Shown here: piece by piece, positions 45,551 through 55,011 of the stretch
Position numbering within the stretch: position 1 is the first letter of the stretch
Layout: each line of letters starts with the position of its first letter
Assembly (NCBI RefSeq): GCF_013389455.1
Contig: NZ_CP058278.1
Location: 1,116,001 to 1,180,000 of the forward strand
Origin: Flavobacterium inviolabile
GTDB taxonomy: Bacteria > Bacteroidota > Bacteroidia > Flavobacteriales > Flavobacteriaceae
Direction: 5' to 3'
DNA length: 64,000 nucleotides
Position numbers and translations under genes: made by a program
Notes under the pieces: model-generated
Seen by the model: the letters and a program-made list of their open reading frames with translations, nothing else
What the model was told of the DNA's origin: nothing
Databases searched by the model: none

Positions 45551-47110
45551 TTACTCTGTTTTTAGTACCCGTAAGGTATAAAAACCAATTCCTCGGTTGT
45601 AATCGGATAAATAGATCAGGGTTTTGTTATTGACTAGTAGGGCATTGGTTTTATTATCGTTGCCATAAGTGAGCTTTTTGCCATTGTGGTAAATCTGGTT
45701 GTTCCGGATCGTTGCCTCAGCCGTTTTTGATGCAGCTAACGGTATGGACATCCGGTTTTCACCATTTTCATTCCAGTAATAATAAGTCAGCCGGTTATCG
45801 GCAATGGTATATTTATAAATAAGAATCGGGCTTTTTGCAGGTAGCAGCCCCGTTGCGTCTGCAGGGCGCATGGTATGGATGCTGTAATAGCTCACCCCGG
45901 AGGCCAGTACTAAAACCAGCGGACTCCATTTCCAGTTGACGGTACTTTTTTCGGAAAGCAGGTATAGTATAAAAAACAACAGGAATAGTAATAAACGGCA
46001 GTAGCTGACCGGAAAGCTACTGTTTGTGAAAAAATGTAAAGGCCAGTTGCAGCTGCCGCAAAGCAATAGTATAAAGCCGCATTTTACGATAGGACTGCTG
46101 TTGGTATTCACAATACTAAAAAACGGAAAAAGCAGCAGTATAAACGTATAGGTGCTGCCATAGGGAGAAAGCAGCAGCATGATGATGATCCAATAGGAAA
46201 AAACAAAAAGCGTATTCTTCTTTATTTGAGTTATGTAGTACCCCATGAATACCAGGCCAAGCTTAAAACTCATTAACAGTAAGTGAAACAGAAACGGGTT
46301 ATTGACTGCCGGGTAGGGATTTTCGATGGCGTCGGTAATAAAGATACGTTTCAGAAACATATAAACCGATTGGTAATTGTCTACAAAAGCAGTTGCTATT
46401 TCGCCGTTCGAAGCTTTTGGAAGTACTTTTTCAAAAAAGAAAAACCAGACCTCAACACCGTTTAACAATACGGAACCAATTGTTAAGAGGGCACAGCAAA
46501 AAATAAGGTATGCAGCCGGTTTATAAGCTTTTTTAAACAGCAGGAAAGCAATTAGCATTACCGGGAAGACCTTAATCAAAACGGCCATGCTCCAAAACAA
46601 ACTCATCCGGAACAGCTGTTTTTTTTCATAAGCGAGCCATCCTTCGGCTAACAGAAAGAATAATAAAAAATATAACTGACCGAATAACAGGTTGTTTTTA
46701 ACCGGAAGGAAAAACAGGACCGGTATGATAGCGGCATAAACGGGTTTTATCTTATAAAAAGCGACAAGCCGGCTGGTACTGTACAGGAATAAAAAGGTAC
46801 TGAGCAGGTTGAATATGAGCTTGGCGGTAAAAGGATCTAAAAAATGAAACGGGTAAAAGAGGATAGTCAGGAACGGCGTATTGGGCGCATAACTTAAAAA
46901 AAGGGATTCATATCCTAAAGCGGCAATGTCCCGGTTAAAAATATAAGGAAAGTACATGTCGGCAGTGAACGTTCCCTGAGCAAAGAAATAGCCCCCGAAA
47001 TAGTAGTTCCCGAAATCATGCAACGAAAAACCGGTGGCTTTAACAATATAAAAACCGCACAGCAATAGCAGTGGCAGCAGGCCGTAATATTTTCCTGTTA
47101 GTGCTTTCAT
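45551..47110 (-). CDS. GT87-like membrane glycosyltransferase
   Basis: 519 residues with about ten or more membrane segments. The first loop HDFGNYYFGGYFFAQGTFTADMYFPY and the later motif NYQSVYMFLKR resemble GT-C enzymes of family GT87 (DUF2029), which use polyprenyl-phosphate sugars on the outer face of the inner membrane. A C-terminal soluble part of about 90 residues, beta-rich, ends the protein. Its start overlaps the GT2 gene by four bases, so a donor made by the GT2 is plausible. Confidence 0.78.
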   Translation of the reverse strand: MKALTGKYYGLLPLLLLCGFYIVKATGFSLHDFGNYYFGGYFFAQGTFTADMYFPYIFNRDIAALGYESLFLSYAPNTPFLTILFYPFHFLDPFTAKLIFNLLSTFLFLYSTSRLVAFYKIKPVYAAIIPVLFFLPVKNNLLFGQLYFLLFFLLAEGWLAYEKKQLFRMSLFWSMAVLIKVFPVMLIAFLLFKKAYKPAAYLIFCCALLTIGSVLLNGVEVWFFFFEKVLPKASNGEIATAFVDNYQSVYMFLKRIFITDAIENPYPAVNNPFLFHLLLMSFKLGLVFMGYYITQIKKNTLFVFSYWIIIMLLLSPYGSTYTFILLLFPFFSIVNTNSSPIVKCGFILLLCGSCNWPLHFFTNSSFPVSYCRLLLFLLFFILYLLSEKSTVNWKWSPLVLVLASGVSYYSIHTMRPADATGLLPAKSPILIYKYTIADNRLTYYYWNENGENRMSIPLAASKTAEATIRNNQIYHNGKKLTYGNDNKTNALLVNNKTLIYLSDYNRGIGFYTLRVLKTE

Positions 47111-47853
47111 AACCGGTTAAAAATTGAAAATGAAAACAAACCGGTTTTTTGCAGGGCATAGCTAAAAGAAACCCTCAGCACACCGAGGCCATAAATAACG
47201 CTTCGTTTAAAATTAATGGACGATGCATCTTCAAAATAATGTGTAGGGCAGGAAATTTCACCAATACGGGCATTGATAAAACAGCACTGTGCCAGTATTT
47301 CATTGTCAAACACAAAATCGTCTGAGTTCTTTTCAAAATCAATCTGCTGTAAAACCGACGCTTTATAACAGCGGTATCCGGTATGGTATTCCGATAATTT
47401 CTGGTTCATAAGCAGATTCTGAAAAAAGGTGAGCAGCCGGTTGGCTATGTATTTATAAAACGGCATGCCGTTTTTTAAGGCGCCTTTGCCTAAAATACGG
47501 GATCCCAGTACCACATCATACAAATCGGTAACGACCATGTTTACCATCGAAGGGATCAGTTTTGGCGTGTACTGGTAATCGGGATGCAGCATGATGATAA
47601 TATCGGCCTGCAAGGCTAATGCTTTTTTATAACAGGATTTCTGATTGGCGCCATATCCTTTGTTGCGGTCATGGGCAATAATGTGCTGTATTCCTAACTT
47701 TTTGGCAACAGCAATAGTGTCGTCCTTACTGAAATCGTCTGTTAAAATGATGTCGTCTACGATATCAAAAGGGATTTCGCTGTAGGTGCGTTCAATGGTT
47801 TTTGCGGCATTGTAAGCCGGAAGGACAACTATTATTTTTTTATTGTTTACCAT
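47107..47853 (-). CDS. GT2 glycosyltransferase, dolichyl-phosphate-mannose-synthase type
   Basis: 248 residues with a GT-A fold: VVLPAYNAAKTIERTYSEIP, the nucleotide-sugar Asp motifs ILTDDFSKDDT and MLHPDYQYTP, then YRCYKASVLQ and NEILAQC. The ADIIIMLHPD segment and the absence of a membrane domain fit the polyprenyl-phosphate hexose synthase type. It could supply the lipid-linked sugar donor to the GT-C proteins encoded beside it. Confidence 0.87.
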   Translation of the reverse strand: MVNNKKIIVVLPAYNAAKTIERTYSEIPFDIVDDIILTDDFSKDDTIAVAKKLGIQHIIAHDRNKGYGANQKSCYKKALALQADIIIMLHPDYQYTPKLIPSMVNMVVTDLYDVVLGSRILGKGALKNGMPFYKYIANRLLTFFQNLLMNQKLSEYHTGYRCYKASVLQQIDFEKNSDDFVFDNEILAQCCFINARIGEISCPTHYFEDASSINFKRSVIYGLGVLRVSFSYALQKTGLFSFSIFNRL

Positions 47854-47856
47854 AAA

Positions 47857-48975
47857 TCAGTTGATATAATTGACTTCATTCGGAGATTGCTCCCTTACAT
47901 GATCGGAAACTGCCAGTCCCTGAAAAGGAGCCAGCGCTTCAACATCTTTCCGGTTGTACAGATTGCCCAGAAAAGGAAATTCCGGATACACATGCGTTGT
48001 GAGTCCCGATAATCTGCTTTGCACCTCAGCCAGCGGGAGATTCCATTCGAGGCTTAGTCTTTCGGCAGAAGGTTCCATAAAGGAAATATATAACAATTCT
48101 GTTAAAGTGTGCTGCTGGGTCTGGGAAAAATCAATCTCACCGGACAGGCTGTTCTTTATCGCATTATGGGAAACCCTGTAATTGAGCAGGGTATTCTGGA
48201 AATCATTGTAGGACAGATAGCCGTTGTAATTGTTCTGAATACTAAAAAGCGGCTGTATGGAGGATTCATGACACCACATGCATTTGGCCGGTTTGCCGGC
48301 ATTTGAGTGTACCGGATCGGCATTGTTTTTTCGCTGTCCGTTCGGGTCGAAAATGCCAAAGCGCAATTGCCCGTTTTCCAGCAGTTCTATTGTTTCATAT
48401 TCCAGTACCGTTCCGTCTGCCGGATTAATTTCGGAAGAAACAAACAACTGGTTTAAGCCGTTTTGTTCTGAAAACCGGATTATCCGGTGCTCCAGTGAAA
48501 CGCCCGAATCGTTTACATATCCTTTTTCGGGTTTTAGGGTGTACTTGTTAAGAAGGGTGTTCAGATTTTCCGGTACTCCGGCAATTTTATAGTAATGTTC
48601 GGATGATCCTAAAAGCAGCGATACATACCGTCCTAAGTCGATTGTGCCGGTAAGCTGGTATTCGGGAGTGTTTTTTAAAGTTTCATGCAGCTGATGGAGT
48701 TTGTTTTTTGCATTTTCGGAAAACCCCAGCTTGTTTAGATCTATCGCAATGCGATTGCCGCTGGCGGTTATACCGTTAGCATTGGCAGGCAGTTTGGCAC
48801 CTATATAGGATAATGCCCATTTCAGACCGATAACGGAAGTGTGGATGTCGTCATTTTCATAAGCCTTATTCCATTTCAGGAATAGTGACGGGTCGTTGGT
48901 TTCCAATAGATCCGAATAGGTCTCACTAACACAGGAGAGGAATATAAAGCTAAAAAGGAGTATTATTTTTTTCAT
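47857..48975 (-). CDS. Lipoprotein with a CxxCH haem-type motif, function unknown
   Basis: 372 residues, signal peptide with lipobox FLSC (Cys15). A single c-type haem attachment motif CMWCH is at 232-236 in the sequence AGKPAKCMWCHESSIQPLFS. The protein has no other recognisable domain; the rest is mixed helix and strand. In cytochrome c proteins the Cys pair binds haem covalently, but a single motif in a non-cytochrome context may also be a metal or redox site. It is flanked by glycosyltransferase genes with gaps of -4 and 3 bases, so it belongs to the same pathway. Confidence 0.8.
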   Translation of the reverse strand: MKKIILLFSFIFLSCVSETYSDLLETNDPSLFLKWNKAYENDDIHTSVIGLKWALSYIGAKLPANANGITASGNRIAIDLNKLGFSENAKNKLHQLHETLKNTPEYQLTGTIDLGRYVSLLLGSSEHYYKIAGVPENLNTLLNKYTLKPEKGYVNDSGVSLEHRIIRFSEQNGLNQLFVSSEINPADGTVLEYETIELLENGQLRFGIFDPNGQRKNNADPVHSNAGKPAKCMWCHESSIQPLFSIQNNYNGYLSYNDFQNTLLNYRVSHNAIKNSLSGEIDFSQTQQHTLTELLYISFMEPSAERLSLEWNLPLAEVQSRLSGLTTHVYPEFPFLGNLYNRKDVEALAPFQGLAVSDHVREQSPNEVNYIN

Positions 48976-50477
48976 TGTTGCTGCGGGTTATGGCGGGTAT
49001 TGCTAATCTTATAAAGGTAATAATCGGTATTCCGGACAATAGCTTCCTGTAGTTTTGTTAATTGCTCCACTTTTAAATGATGCCGGTCGCTGATGCCGGC
49101 CGGGTTTTCAAGGATGTTTTTTTTGCTGATAAAGATAAAAGGCGTGCTGATGTTTGTATCGGCCGAGAGTATCGTAAGGATTTGTTCGCCGGAAAGCTGC
49201 GTGTCACACCGGAAACTCCAGTCGCAAAAACTCTGACGGCTTTTCTGGCAAACAAAATAAGGTTTCTGATTCAGGTAAGGCGCGATGATGGTTCCTTCAC
49301 AAAACAGGGTCACCACTTCCAGATGGGACAGTTTGTTCCGGTTTAAAAAACCGACTACGGCTTTACCGGAGGAAAAAGGTTCTTTATAATCGACGGTACA
49401 GGCCAGGATACCGCTGCAAAACTGAATGATCAATATTGCGTAAACAGTTGTTTTTTTTAACAGCTCTACGGTAATGTTTCCGGAAGTTCCGGCCTGTTGA
49501 TAATACCGGTCGATCCATAAGGCAATGACAATAATGAGGTAGGTGATTCCGTCAAACCGCGTGGCACCTGTCTGGGTAACGAAGAAAAAGAACTGCACGC
49601 CAATTAAGGCGGTATAGGTAAAGAACAGCGTATTTTTTCTTTTGTAGAAAAACAATAGCGGCAGGAAATAGAGTAAAGCGCCTACTAATAAAGCCAGCGT
49701 TTTGCTTGTGTTTACAATCCAGTTGGAATTCCAGAAATGAATGGTGCTAAAGTCAGGGATGGTGACGATGCCTTTGAACAGTGAGATAAAACCTTTGATG
49801 AATTTTTCATAGAAAGGAATGTCGGCTACTCTCTGTTCAAAAGCATGCAGATCGGAAGGGATTACCTGTATGAATAGCAGCAGCAATCCTAAAAAGAATA
49901 TCGTATATCCCCAATAATGCGTCGTTTTTATTTTTCTGTTTTCATAGATAAAGGTCAGCAGCAGCGCACAGCTGATCGTTGCAAACAGAAGATGAATATT
50001 TGCCGCGATAATGAGGTACAGGCAGTACAGCGTGAACTTTTCGTTTCGCTGCCTGTAAATGCTGCAGGCTAAAAACAGGAATAATATCCCGATGTTGTAA
50101 TTCCGGCTGATAATGTTGTATTCGAACAGGAAGAAATACCCGAAAATAAAAAGGGTTTTAAAGACCAATGAAAAAGGGGCTTTCTTTACAAAAACGCTAA
50201 CGGCAATAGTGGATACAACAATATGAAAAAACTGCATCCAGAACGGATTTGCGGTAAAACGGCTAATCATAAAAAGGAGTATGTTCCAGGCAACGGGATG
50301 CCCTTCGTTTTTCCTGTTTTGCAACAATTCCGAAAAACTGCTGCTATCCCGTGCCAACAGCCAGTGATGTGCTTCGTCCAGCCAGAGCTCATGATGGAGA
50401 ATACCAATAAGGCTTACAGCAAAGTACAATGCTATAATACAGATCAGGTATTTTGCTTCGGCTTTTTCCGTTATCAT
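48972..50477 (-). CDS. GT-C-fold membrane protein, PMT-like glycosyltransferase
   Basis: 501 residues with about ten to twelve membrane segments. The first periplasmic loop HHELWLDEAHHWLLARD has the Asp34-Glu35 pair typical of GT-C glycosyltransferases (ArnT, PMT), where the Asp acts as catalytic base. A soluble C-terminal segment of about 100 residues follows. It probably transfers a sugar from a polyprenyl-phosphate donor outside the inner membrane. It overlaps the CxxCH lipoprotein gene by four bases. Confidence 0.8.
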   Translation of the reverse strand: MITEKAEAKYLICIIALYFAVSLIGILHHELWLDEAHHWLLARDSSSFSELLQNRKNEGHPVAWNILLFMISRFTANPFWMQFFHIVVSTIAVSVFVKKAPFSLVFKTLFIFGYFFLFEYNIISRNYNIGILFLFLACSIYRQRNEKFTLYCLYLIIAANIHLLFATISCALLLTFIYENRKIKTTHYWGYTIFFLGLLLLFIQVIPSDLHAFEQRVADIPFYEKFIKGFISLFKGIVTIPDFSTIHFWNSNWIVNTSKTLALLVGALLYFLPLLFFYKRKNTLFFTYTALIGVQFFFFVTQTGATRFDGITYLIIVIALWIDRYYQQAGTSGNITVELLKKTTVYAILIIQFCSGILACTVDYKEPFSSGKAVVGFLNRNKLSHLEVVTLFCEGTIIAPYLNQKPYFVCQKSRQSFCDWSFRCDTQLSGEQILTILSADTNISTPFIFISKKNILENPAGISDRHHLKVEQLTKLQEAIVRNTDYYLYKISNTRHNPQQQ

Positions 50478-50492
50478 CAGTGTCTGTTTATA

Positions 50493-51878
50493 CTATTTGC
50501 TAATCATCATTAGTCCTCCGGCCAAAAGGGATTTTACCTTCAGCTTTAAAATCTTAACGGGATTCCTGTTTTCCTTTTTAATGAGCTCGCGGTAAAATTC
50601 GACTTCGTTAACCACTTTGCTCACGGCATAATCATAGAATTTCCGGGAATAGGTTCTTTTAAAATCAATTTGCCGGTCGGTTGAGGTTTCCCAGTCCGGT
50701 TTGATGGTAATGTTGCTTTCGATCTCGTCATAAAGGGATGTCCCTTTAATCGGGTAGGCCACCGTTATGGTATATTCTGTCGGGTTGGCTTCTTTTAAAT
50801 ATTGAATGGTTTTGTAAATATCGGTTTTGTCTTCACCCGGATAGCCCACCATAATAAACGTTCCGGTTTCGATACCCAGTGCATTTGTTTTCTGTATGGC
50901 TTCTTTTACGACGTTAACATCAACACGGCGGTCCATCAGGTCGATTATTTTCTGCGAACCGCTTTCGGCGCCAATCCAGATCCGGTAGCAGCCGGCTTCT
51001 TTCAAGAGGGTCAATATCGCATCGTTGAGCCTTTCGGCACGGGTGATGCATTCAAAAGGAATAACCGCCTTTTGGGCAATGACCTCATCGTGAAACTCCG
51101 TCAGCCATTTGTGGCTCACGGTAAATACATCGTCTACAAACCAGATGCTGTCCGGATTGTATTTTTCTTTTAACAGCAGCATTTCTGCCGCAACCTGCTG
51201 TGCAGGCCTTCTGCGGTAGCTTTGCCCGTAAACGGCCGTACTGCACCATTTGCAGGTGTAAGGGCAGCCTCTCTGGGTGGAAATGGTCATCGAGCTTTTG
51301 CCGTGATTTGTTTTCCAGGTTTCTAAATATTTTTCAATAGGAACGGCTTCGCGGTTGGGTATCGGCAATTCGTTAAGCTCTTTGAACTTTGTCCGGGCTT
51401 TGGTTTTAACCACGACATTGTTTTCCAGATAGGCAATGCCGTCAATACCGGAATAACCGGTGTTGTCCATGATCGCATTGTAGAGCTGGTATGCGGTTTC
51501 TTCTCCTTCGCCAATGATCAGGAAATGAGCCCCGGTATTCAGGTAGTTCTCACAGTTATAGGTAATGTCCGGACCGCCCAGTATGATTTTCGGGAATCCG
51601 TAGCGGGAATCGGTAAGCAAGATCCGGATCAACTGAATGACTTCAATTTTGGTCATCAGATTGGTATAGATCGCAATGACCTTCGGCTGCATTCCGGCAA
51701 TAAAGCGAAGCTGTTCTGTTTGGGTATAGAAAGTGCTGTCGTACACTTTGTTGTCGATGCCGCGTTCTAACAAATAGGCAGAAATATAGAGCAGCCCTAA
51801 CGGCGGATAGGGCTTCATTATTTTCTGTTCTTTCGGGTCATCGGTAAGATAGTACCCATGTGTCAGCAGAATACTCAT
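50493..51878 (-). CDS. B12-binding-type radical SAM protein (2)
   Basis: 461 residues. N-terminal cobalamin-binding-type domain (THGYYLTDDP, KPYPPLGLLYISAYLLERG, KIILGGPDITYN, IIGEGEETAYQL) and radical SAM motif at Cys205, 209 and 212 (TQRGCPYTCKWC), then WFVDDVFTVS, IWIGAESGSQKIIDLMDR and FIMVGYPGE. It is closely similar in layout to radical SAM (3) two genes upstream (shared start HSYYY/HGYYL ... PPLG), which suggests gene duplication. Its start overlaps the methyltransferase upstream by four bases. Confidence 0.9.
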   Translation of the reverse strand: MSILLTHGYYLTDDPKEQKIMKPYPPLGLLYISAYLLERGIDNKVYDSTFYTQTEQLRFIAGMQPKVIAIYTNLMTKIEVIQLIRILLTDSRYGFPKIILGGPDITYNCENYLNTGAHFLIIGEGEETAYQLYNAIMDNTGYSGIDGIAYLENNVVVKTKARTKFKELNELPIPNREAVPIEKYLETWKTNHGKSSMTISTQRGCPYTCKWCSTAVYGQSYRRRPAQQVAAEMLLLKEKYNPDSIWFVDDVFTVSHKWLTEFHDEVIAQKAVIPFECITRAERLNDAILTLLKEAGCYRIWIGAESGSQKIIDLMDRRVDVNVVKEAIQKTNALGIETGTFIMVGYPGEDKTDIYKTIQYLKEANPTEYTITVAYPIKGTSLYDEIESNITIKPDWETSTDRQIDFKRTYSRKFYDYAVSKVVNEVEFYRELIKKENRNPVKILKLKVKSLLAGGLMMISK

Positions 51879-52657
51879 CGCTTTTGTAATGCTATAAAAT
51901 AATGGTCGGCATAACGGGCGGTAAAGCTGAGGTTCTTTGCCTTGTTTTCCAGATAGTTCAGTAAGGCGGTTGTTTTGGGCTTACCGCTTATGAATGTTTC
52001 CAGATAAGAAGGCGGAACAAACAACCCAACCGGTTTTACCGTGGTTATGGTAAAATGTTCTTCCGACAGTTTTTTAATATCGTTTGGATTATAATAATAG
52101 GTGGCAATCTTTTCTCCGTCCACATTGGCAAGAACCTTTTCCTGCTTTCTGCGGAAAATATTGCCGGATTGTCCTTTTAAAAGAAAATAGCCTTGCTCCC
52201 AAAGGGTGTTTTTGGGCATGATCACCAGAAGCAGGCTTCCGTTTCGGGGCAATAAGGATGCTGCATTAGCAAAGAAATTCTTTAATTCTCCGGGCGACAA
52301 ACAGTTTAAACCGCCAAAATCGGAAAAGATACAATCAAATTGTGCCGAAGGGAAAACCGCCGGCAGCGCATTAATGTCGGCCTGGCGGAAAGTGATATTC
52401 TCAGCCTGCTTTTTTTGTTGGGCAACCTGTATCATTTTTTCCGAAATATCGGTAGCCGTAACCCGGTAACCTTGCCCGGCAAGCCAGAACGCATCTTCAC
52501 CGGTACCGCAGTTTATTTCCAGAACAGACCGGACAGATTGGTTGTTTAAGCAATTGCTGAGGTGACCGTAAACATAACTGCGCTGTAATTTGCCAATGAC
52601 CGTATTGGTAAACGTTACATCATAGGTAGATGCGGCTATGTCGAATGTTGCCTTCAT
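51875..52657 (-). CDS. Class I SAM-dependent methyltransferase
   Basis: 260 residues. It starts FDIAASTYDVTFTNTVIGKLQRSYVY as in small-molecule methyltransferases of the Methyltransf_11/25 group. Motif I is VLEINCGTGEDAFWLAGQGYRVTATDIS, with the post-I FRQADINALP and CIFSDFGGLNCL. The type often methylates sugars or lipids, but the substrate is unknown. It lies between two radical SAM genes with 4-base overlaps on both sides, so it is surely cotranslated with them. Confidence 0.88.
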   Translation of the reverse strand: MKATFDIAASTYDVTFTNTVIGKLQRSYVYGHLSNCLNNQSVRSVLEINCGTGEDAFWLAGQGYRVTATDISEKMIQVAQQKKQAENITFRQADINALPAVFPSAQFDCIFSDFGGLNCLSPGELKNFFANAASLLPRNGSLLLVIMPKNTLWEQGYFLLKGQSGNIFRRKQEKVLANVDGEKIATYYYNPNDIKKLSEEHFTITTVKPVGLFVPPSYLETFISGKPKTTALLNYLENKAKNLSFTARYADHYFIALQKR

Positions 52658-54111
52658 GATTTTGCCAATGCTTTTATCCGGTAACGATCAATATAGGTAC
52701 TGGGAATATAATACCCTAATTTTAATATGGATTTGAGCTGTGTCCGGTTTACGGAATCGTTAAATATATTTTTCAGAAAACTGATGCCCTGGCTGATGCG
52801 GTATTCCTTATGCACCAGGCGTTGCAGTTTCCGGTAATATTCGGAGGAGTAGGTGCCGTGAAACATCATGTCCAGATCATCAGAATCGGACCAGTTGGAT
52901 TTGAGTTTCAGGTCTTCTTTAACCTTGTCGTAAAATTTGGTTCCCGGAAGCGGGTAGGATACCGAAATGCCAATATTGTCCGGCAGCAGTTCCTTAACCA
53001 TCGCAATGGTTTTTTGAATGTCCTCCTGGTTTTCGGTCAGGTAGCCAAACTGGAGAAAGAACGCCACGCTCACTTTTTTGCTTTTGAGCAATCGGGTCGC
53101 TTCATATATCTGGGCTACCGTAGTTCCTTTGTCCATCGCATCCAGGATTTTCTGGGAAGCGCTTTCGGCACCTACCCATACTTCTTCCAGACCGGATTTT
53201 GCCAGGACAGAAATCGTATCTTCTTTTAATAATAAATCCACCCGGCTCTGTATGTAGTAGCGGATGGTGATTTTCTGCCTGTCCAGTTCTTTTCCGAATT
53301 CCTGTACCCAATTGGGTTTTAATCCGAAAATGTCATCACACATCCAGAATCGGGAAACCCCGAACTGTTCTTTTAAATAAGCGATCTGCCGCACGATATA
53401 TTCCGGCGAATGGGCATTGTAGCGATTGCCGTAAATTGGCTTGGCGCACCAGTTGCATTTATACGGACAGCCTCTGGTGGTGGCAATATTCAGGGTAAAA
53501 GGATATTTGCTTTTTTGCCAGATGGCTTTATAGTCAGGAATATTTACCAGGTCCCATGCCGGCTGCGGCAATTCGTCCAGGTGCTGAATAACTGTTCTTT
53601 TGGGGTTTATACGGGTGTGCTGCGTGTCGGGGTCTTTAAAAATAATCCCGCTCAGACTGGCAGCCGTTTGTTTGCTGTCTAAAGCTTTTATAAGCTCCAG
53701 CAGGCTGTATTCGCCTTCACCCTGTAGAATATAATCGGCGCCTTTTTCCAGGTATTTTTCATAATGATCCGTCGAATCGGAACTGCAGACAATCACAATG
53801 GCGTGATGTTGTTTCCCGATGGCGATCATTTCAAAACAGGCTTCTCTCATTTTAGTGAGGCACATTTTGGTCAGGTAATTAAAACCGTCGTCATAAATAA
53901 CCAGGTAATCGGGCTGAAACTGTTGTAATTTGGGAATGACAGACAGCGGACTGTCTAATAAATTGGTGTCGAACAAGTCAACCTTATAGCCGTTCTGTCG
54001 CATTAACGAAGCTGCATAAAGCGTTCCCAAAGGCGGAAAAGGCGTTTTGTTTTTCCATTGCTTCGGATCCAGCCTGTAATAATAAGAATGCGAAAAAAGG
54101 ATGTCAGACAT
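52654..54111 (-). CDS. B12-binding-type radical SAM protein (3)
   Basis: 485 residues. The N-terminal domain reads HSYYYRLDPKQWKNKTPFPPLGTLYAASLMRQNGYKVDLFDTNL. The radical SAM motif is at Cys215, 219 and 222 (TTRGCPYKCNWC), followed by FWMCDDIFGLKPNW, VWVGAESASQKILDAMDKG and FFLQFGYLTE. It resembles radical SAM (2). It follows the nucleotidyltransferase gene with an 8-base overlap. Confidence 0.9.
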   Translation of the reverse strand: MSDILFSHSYYYRLDPKQWKNKTPFPPLGTLYAASLMRQNGYKVDLFDTNLLDSPLSVIPKLQQFQPDYLVIYDDGFNYLTKMCLTKMREACFEMIAIGKQHHAIVIVCSSDSTDHYEKYLEKGADYILQGEGEYSLLELIKALDSKQTAASLSGIIFKDPDTQHTRINPKRTVIQHLDELPQPAWDLVNIPDYKAIWQKSKYPFTLNIATTRGCPYKCNWCAKPIYGNRYNAHSPEYIVRQIAYLKEQFGVSRFWMCDDIFGLKPNWVQEFGKELDRQKITIRYYIQSRVDLLLKEDTISVLAKSGLEEVWVGAESASQKILDAMDKGTTVAQIYEATRLLKSKKVSVAFFLQFGYLTENQEDIQKTIAMVKELLPDNIGISVSYPLPGTKFYDKVKEDLKLKSNWSDSDDLDMMFHGTYSSEYYRKLQRLVHKEYRISQGISFLKNIFNDSVNRTQLKSILKLGYYIPSTYIDRYRIKALAKS

Positions 54112-55009
54112 GTTCTTTGGTTAATTGGATATTGTGTGCGGTATATAATTCTTCGTATTTCCGGTTTAAAGCGTCAATGACTCTTTTCTGAAAATTGGAA
54201 GGATGGTGTTTGGACACTCTTTTTGATGATTTGAAAGCGATGGAAAATTCGGAAGCCAGTTTTTTCTCGAATTTCACTTTCCAAAATGAAAAAGTAGTGG
54301 TAAAGGTCATTTTCTCTACTTTCTTTCCAAAGGAACCGGAAAGCAGGTTTTCAACGGCGCGGACAATTCGTTTTTTAACAACGGGTTTTATTTCTGCGTC
54401 TTTTTTCTGATGGTTTGGAAAATAGTCGGTTACCCAGCGGTTTTGTTCAAAAAAAGCAGTCAGCATTTCTTTTCCGTGTAACGGTACTAAAGTAGCAATT
54501 TCGGTGGCTGTAAACCTGTTTTTTTCTTCTATTTCAAGATTGTCGGCTGTAATGAAGTAATTCATACAGAAATATTTCCTGGAATTGAACAGGAATAATT
54601 TTTTATAGGCTACCAGGAAAGTCCGGCAGGTCCAGAGGTGTTCCGGTTTAACGATTATAAAATAGTCGATATCACTTTTGCTGTCAAAATATCCTTTTGA
54701 AAGCGATCCGGAAATGGCAACGGCTTCTACAAAAGGAAACCACGAACTGATAAAATGGGCTTTTTTTTGTGCGGTTCCCAGTGCTTTGACGGCATTCCGG
54801 TTACCTGTTTCGCGTCTTTTAATGTGTTCGGAAGTCAGGTTGATATGGTAGTAGGAATCGGTTTTGGTGATGATTCCGCTTGCTAAAGCCTGTTCTATTT
54901 CGCAGTCAAAATCATTTCTGTTCTCATGATCGGAGAAAGAATAGATTTCCTCTAATTTCAGAGGGTGATTAAAAATCGAAAAATAGAGAATAGGCTTTAA
55001 TATCTTCAA
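54104..55009 (-). CDS. Nucleotidyltransferase-fold protein with N-terminal winged-helix-like region
   Basis: 301 residues. The polymerase-beta-like motif GSLSKGYFDSKSDIDYFIIV (101-120) has the GS and D-x-D signature (Asp113, Asp115). Residues 1-60 may form a winged-helix-like unit (ILYFSIFNHPLKLEEIYSF). The frame has no ATG before the conserved region; the only start in place is TTG at 55009. A 15-bp inverted repeat ends two bases before it. First gene of the eleven-gene operon. It may transfer a nucleotide or nucleotide-sugar, but the substrate is unknown. Confidence 0.82.
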   Translation of the reverse strand: MKILKPILYFSIFNHPLKLEEIYSFSDHENRNDFDCEIEQALASGIITKTDSYYHINLTSEHIKRRETGNRNAVKALGTAQKKAHFISSWFPFVEAVAISGSLSKGYFDSKSDIDYFIIVKPEHLWTCRTFLVAYKKLFLFNSRKYFCMNYFITADNLEIEEKNRFTATEIATLVPLHGKEMLTAFFEQNRWVTDYFPNHQKKDAEIKPVVKKRIVRAVENLLSGSFGKKVEKMTFTTTFSFWKVKFEKKLASEFSIAFKSSKRVSKHHPSNFQKRVIDALNRKYEELYTAHNIQLTKEHV

Positions 55010-55011
55010 AG

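Noticed and set aside
42164..55009. Radical SAM operon as part of a prophage or genomic island
   Set aside because: No integrase, tRNA attachment site, direct repeats or obvious base-composition change is visible; it lies between polA and ordinary chromosomal genes.
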